Of a stretch of 64,000 nucleotides of DNA, positions 63,282 through 64,000 are shown piece by piece. The DNA lies in contig NC_008321.1 of the NCBI RefSeq assembly GCF_000014685.1, positions 4,151,001 to 4,215,000 on the forward strand, in the 5' to 3' direction. Under the pieces are notes generated by a model, which saw only the letters and a program-made list of their open reading frames with translations, was not told the DNA's origin and searched no databases. A program made the translations under genes and the position numbers. Position 1 is the first letter of the stretch; each line of letters starts with the position of its first letter. This DNA is from Shewanella sp. MR-4 (GTDB taxonomy: Bacteria > Pseudomonadota > Gammaproteobacteria > Enterobacterales > Shewanellaceae).

Positions 63282-64000
63282 CAACACTTCCATACGGTTA
63301 GGCTAATTTTAGGCGATCAACTCAATACCCAGCATTCTTGGTTTAACCGCGTTGATGATCAAGTTCTGTATGTGATTGCAGAATTGCATCAAGAAAACAC
63401 CTATGTGACGCATCATGTGCAAAAGATTTGCGCGTTCTTTAGTGCCATGGCGCAGTTTGCCAGCGAGCTTGGCGCTGCTGGGCATCAAGTGCGTTACCTC
63501 ACCCTCGACGATACCCAAGATTTTGCCGACCTCAACGCATTAATAGAGTATTTTGTCGCCGAAACGGGGGCGATTAAGTTTGAATATCAACGGCCTGACG
63601 AATATAGACTCCTCGCGCAATTAAGCCAGTTGAAGTTGGCCAATGCCGTTGTGAATTGCGTCGATACCGAGCACTTTTTATTCCCCTTTGACGAAATTGA
63701 TAGGGAATTCCCCCAAGGGCAACACAGGCTGATGGAGCATTTTTATCGGAGAATGCGCAAAAGATTCAATATCTTAATGACAGATGGCAAGCCCGTAGGC
63801 GGACAGTGGAATTTTGATGCCAACAACAGGCAAAAGCTTAAATCCCAAGATATCAAATCGCTCCCAACACCCTTGATGTTTGGCCACAATGTGCAAGACA
63901 TTCTCGAGCGTCTTCAACGCCATGGGATTAATACTATGGGCAAGGCGGATACGCGTTTACTCTGGCCGATAAACCGCGCGCAAAGCCTCGAATTACTTCA
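63249..64000 (+). CDS. Bacterial photolyase/cryptochrome-related protein (C-terminus outside window)
   Basis: At least 250 residues, reading off the right edge. VRLILGDQLNTQHSWF near residue 17 and DDQVLYVIAELHQENTYVTH are typical of the photolyase-related group that includes the iron-sulfur bacterial (6-4) photolyases (FeS-BCP/CryB). Further matches: KICAFFSAMAQFASELGAAG and LLMEHFYRRMRKRF-like text near 155-170. The only in-frame start upstream is ATG 63249, which gives a Gln-rich start (MQLRQQSQQQLQ). FAD and cluster ligands lie beyond the window. Confidence 0.85.
   Translation, partial: MQLRQQSQQQLQHFHTVRLILGDQLNTQHSWFNRVDDQVLYVIAELHQENTYVTHHVQKICAFFSAMAQFASELGAAGHQVRYLTLDDTQDFADLNALIEYFVAETGAIKFEYQRPDEYRLLAQLSQLKLANAVVNCVDTEHFLFPFDEIDREFPQGQHRLMEHFYRRMRKRFNILMTDGKPVGGQWNFDANNRQKLKSQDIKSLPTPLMFGHNVQDILERLQRHGINTMGKADTRLLWPINRAQSLELL

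Overview
The window is chromosomal DNA of a gammaproteobacterium of the genus Shewanella, close to S. oneidensis. I infer this from the complete MSHA pilus locus in the Vibrio/Shewanella gene order, an octaheme tetrathionate-reductase-type cytochrome c beside a TtrSR-like two-component system, and the protein sequences throughout. No rRNA, tRNA, CRISPR array or transposase was found.

Layout. 1-4.6 kb (minus strand): cell-shape block mreB-mreC-mreD-maf-rng, with rng cut by the window edge. 4.9-25.2 kb (minus strand): type IV MSHA pilus locus from csrD/mshH through mshI, I2, J, K, L, M, N, E, G, F and B, two tandem mshA-type pilins, then mshC, D, O, P, Q. A strong terminator and a 12-copy heptanucleotide repeat separate the major pilins from the minor pilin/tip genes. 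25.4-33.5 kb: malic enzyme, rpmE, a FimV-like protein, priA, argS and ftsN. 33.8-46.2 kb: small housekeeping and accessory genes (an AraC regulator divergent from an AhpD-like protein, a two-SPFH/NfeD membrane operon, Tsx-like channel, uridine phosphorylase, DUF465 protein, fold-III ornithine decarboxylase, MscS channel, Sel1-repeat protein). 46.7-55.9 kb: respiratory block of monoheme cytochrome, DUF3373-like outer-membrane barrel and octaheme cytochrome, then a sulfate/molybdate-type transporter, a TonB-C-domain protein and a divergent TtrS/TtrR-like pair. 56-60.9 kb: small lipoprotein, frameshifted RibD/DHFR-like gene, orphan MSHA-type pilin, hslVU behind a clear sigma-32 promoter, DUF971 and DMP19-type proteins. 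60.9-63.1 kb: an AT-rich KAP-family P-loop NTPase gene between two inverted copies of a hairpin-rich repeat. 63.1-64 kb: a gene remnant and the start of a bacterial photolyase/cryptochrome-related gene that runs off the window.

How the genes work together. The MSHA locus encodes a c-di-GMP-responsive pilus (MshE carries two MshEN motifs) whose surface-exposed parts (MshA, the MshQ N-terminus) look the most diversified. The heme block looks like one respiratory unit: the cytochrome operon and the ttrS-ttrR-like promoter region share an exact 13-bp element, and a second 15-bp motif is shared (14/15) between the transporter promoter and the region after the response regulator. In E. coli ftsN directly precedes hslVU; here about 24 kb separates them, and that stretch holds most of the accessory genes.

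Most unusual: the KAP NTPase cassette inside inverted repeats, the heptamer repeat inside the pilus locus, and the shared regulatory motifs of the octaheme cytochrome module.
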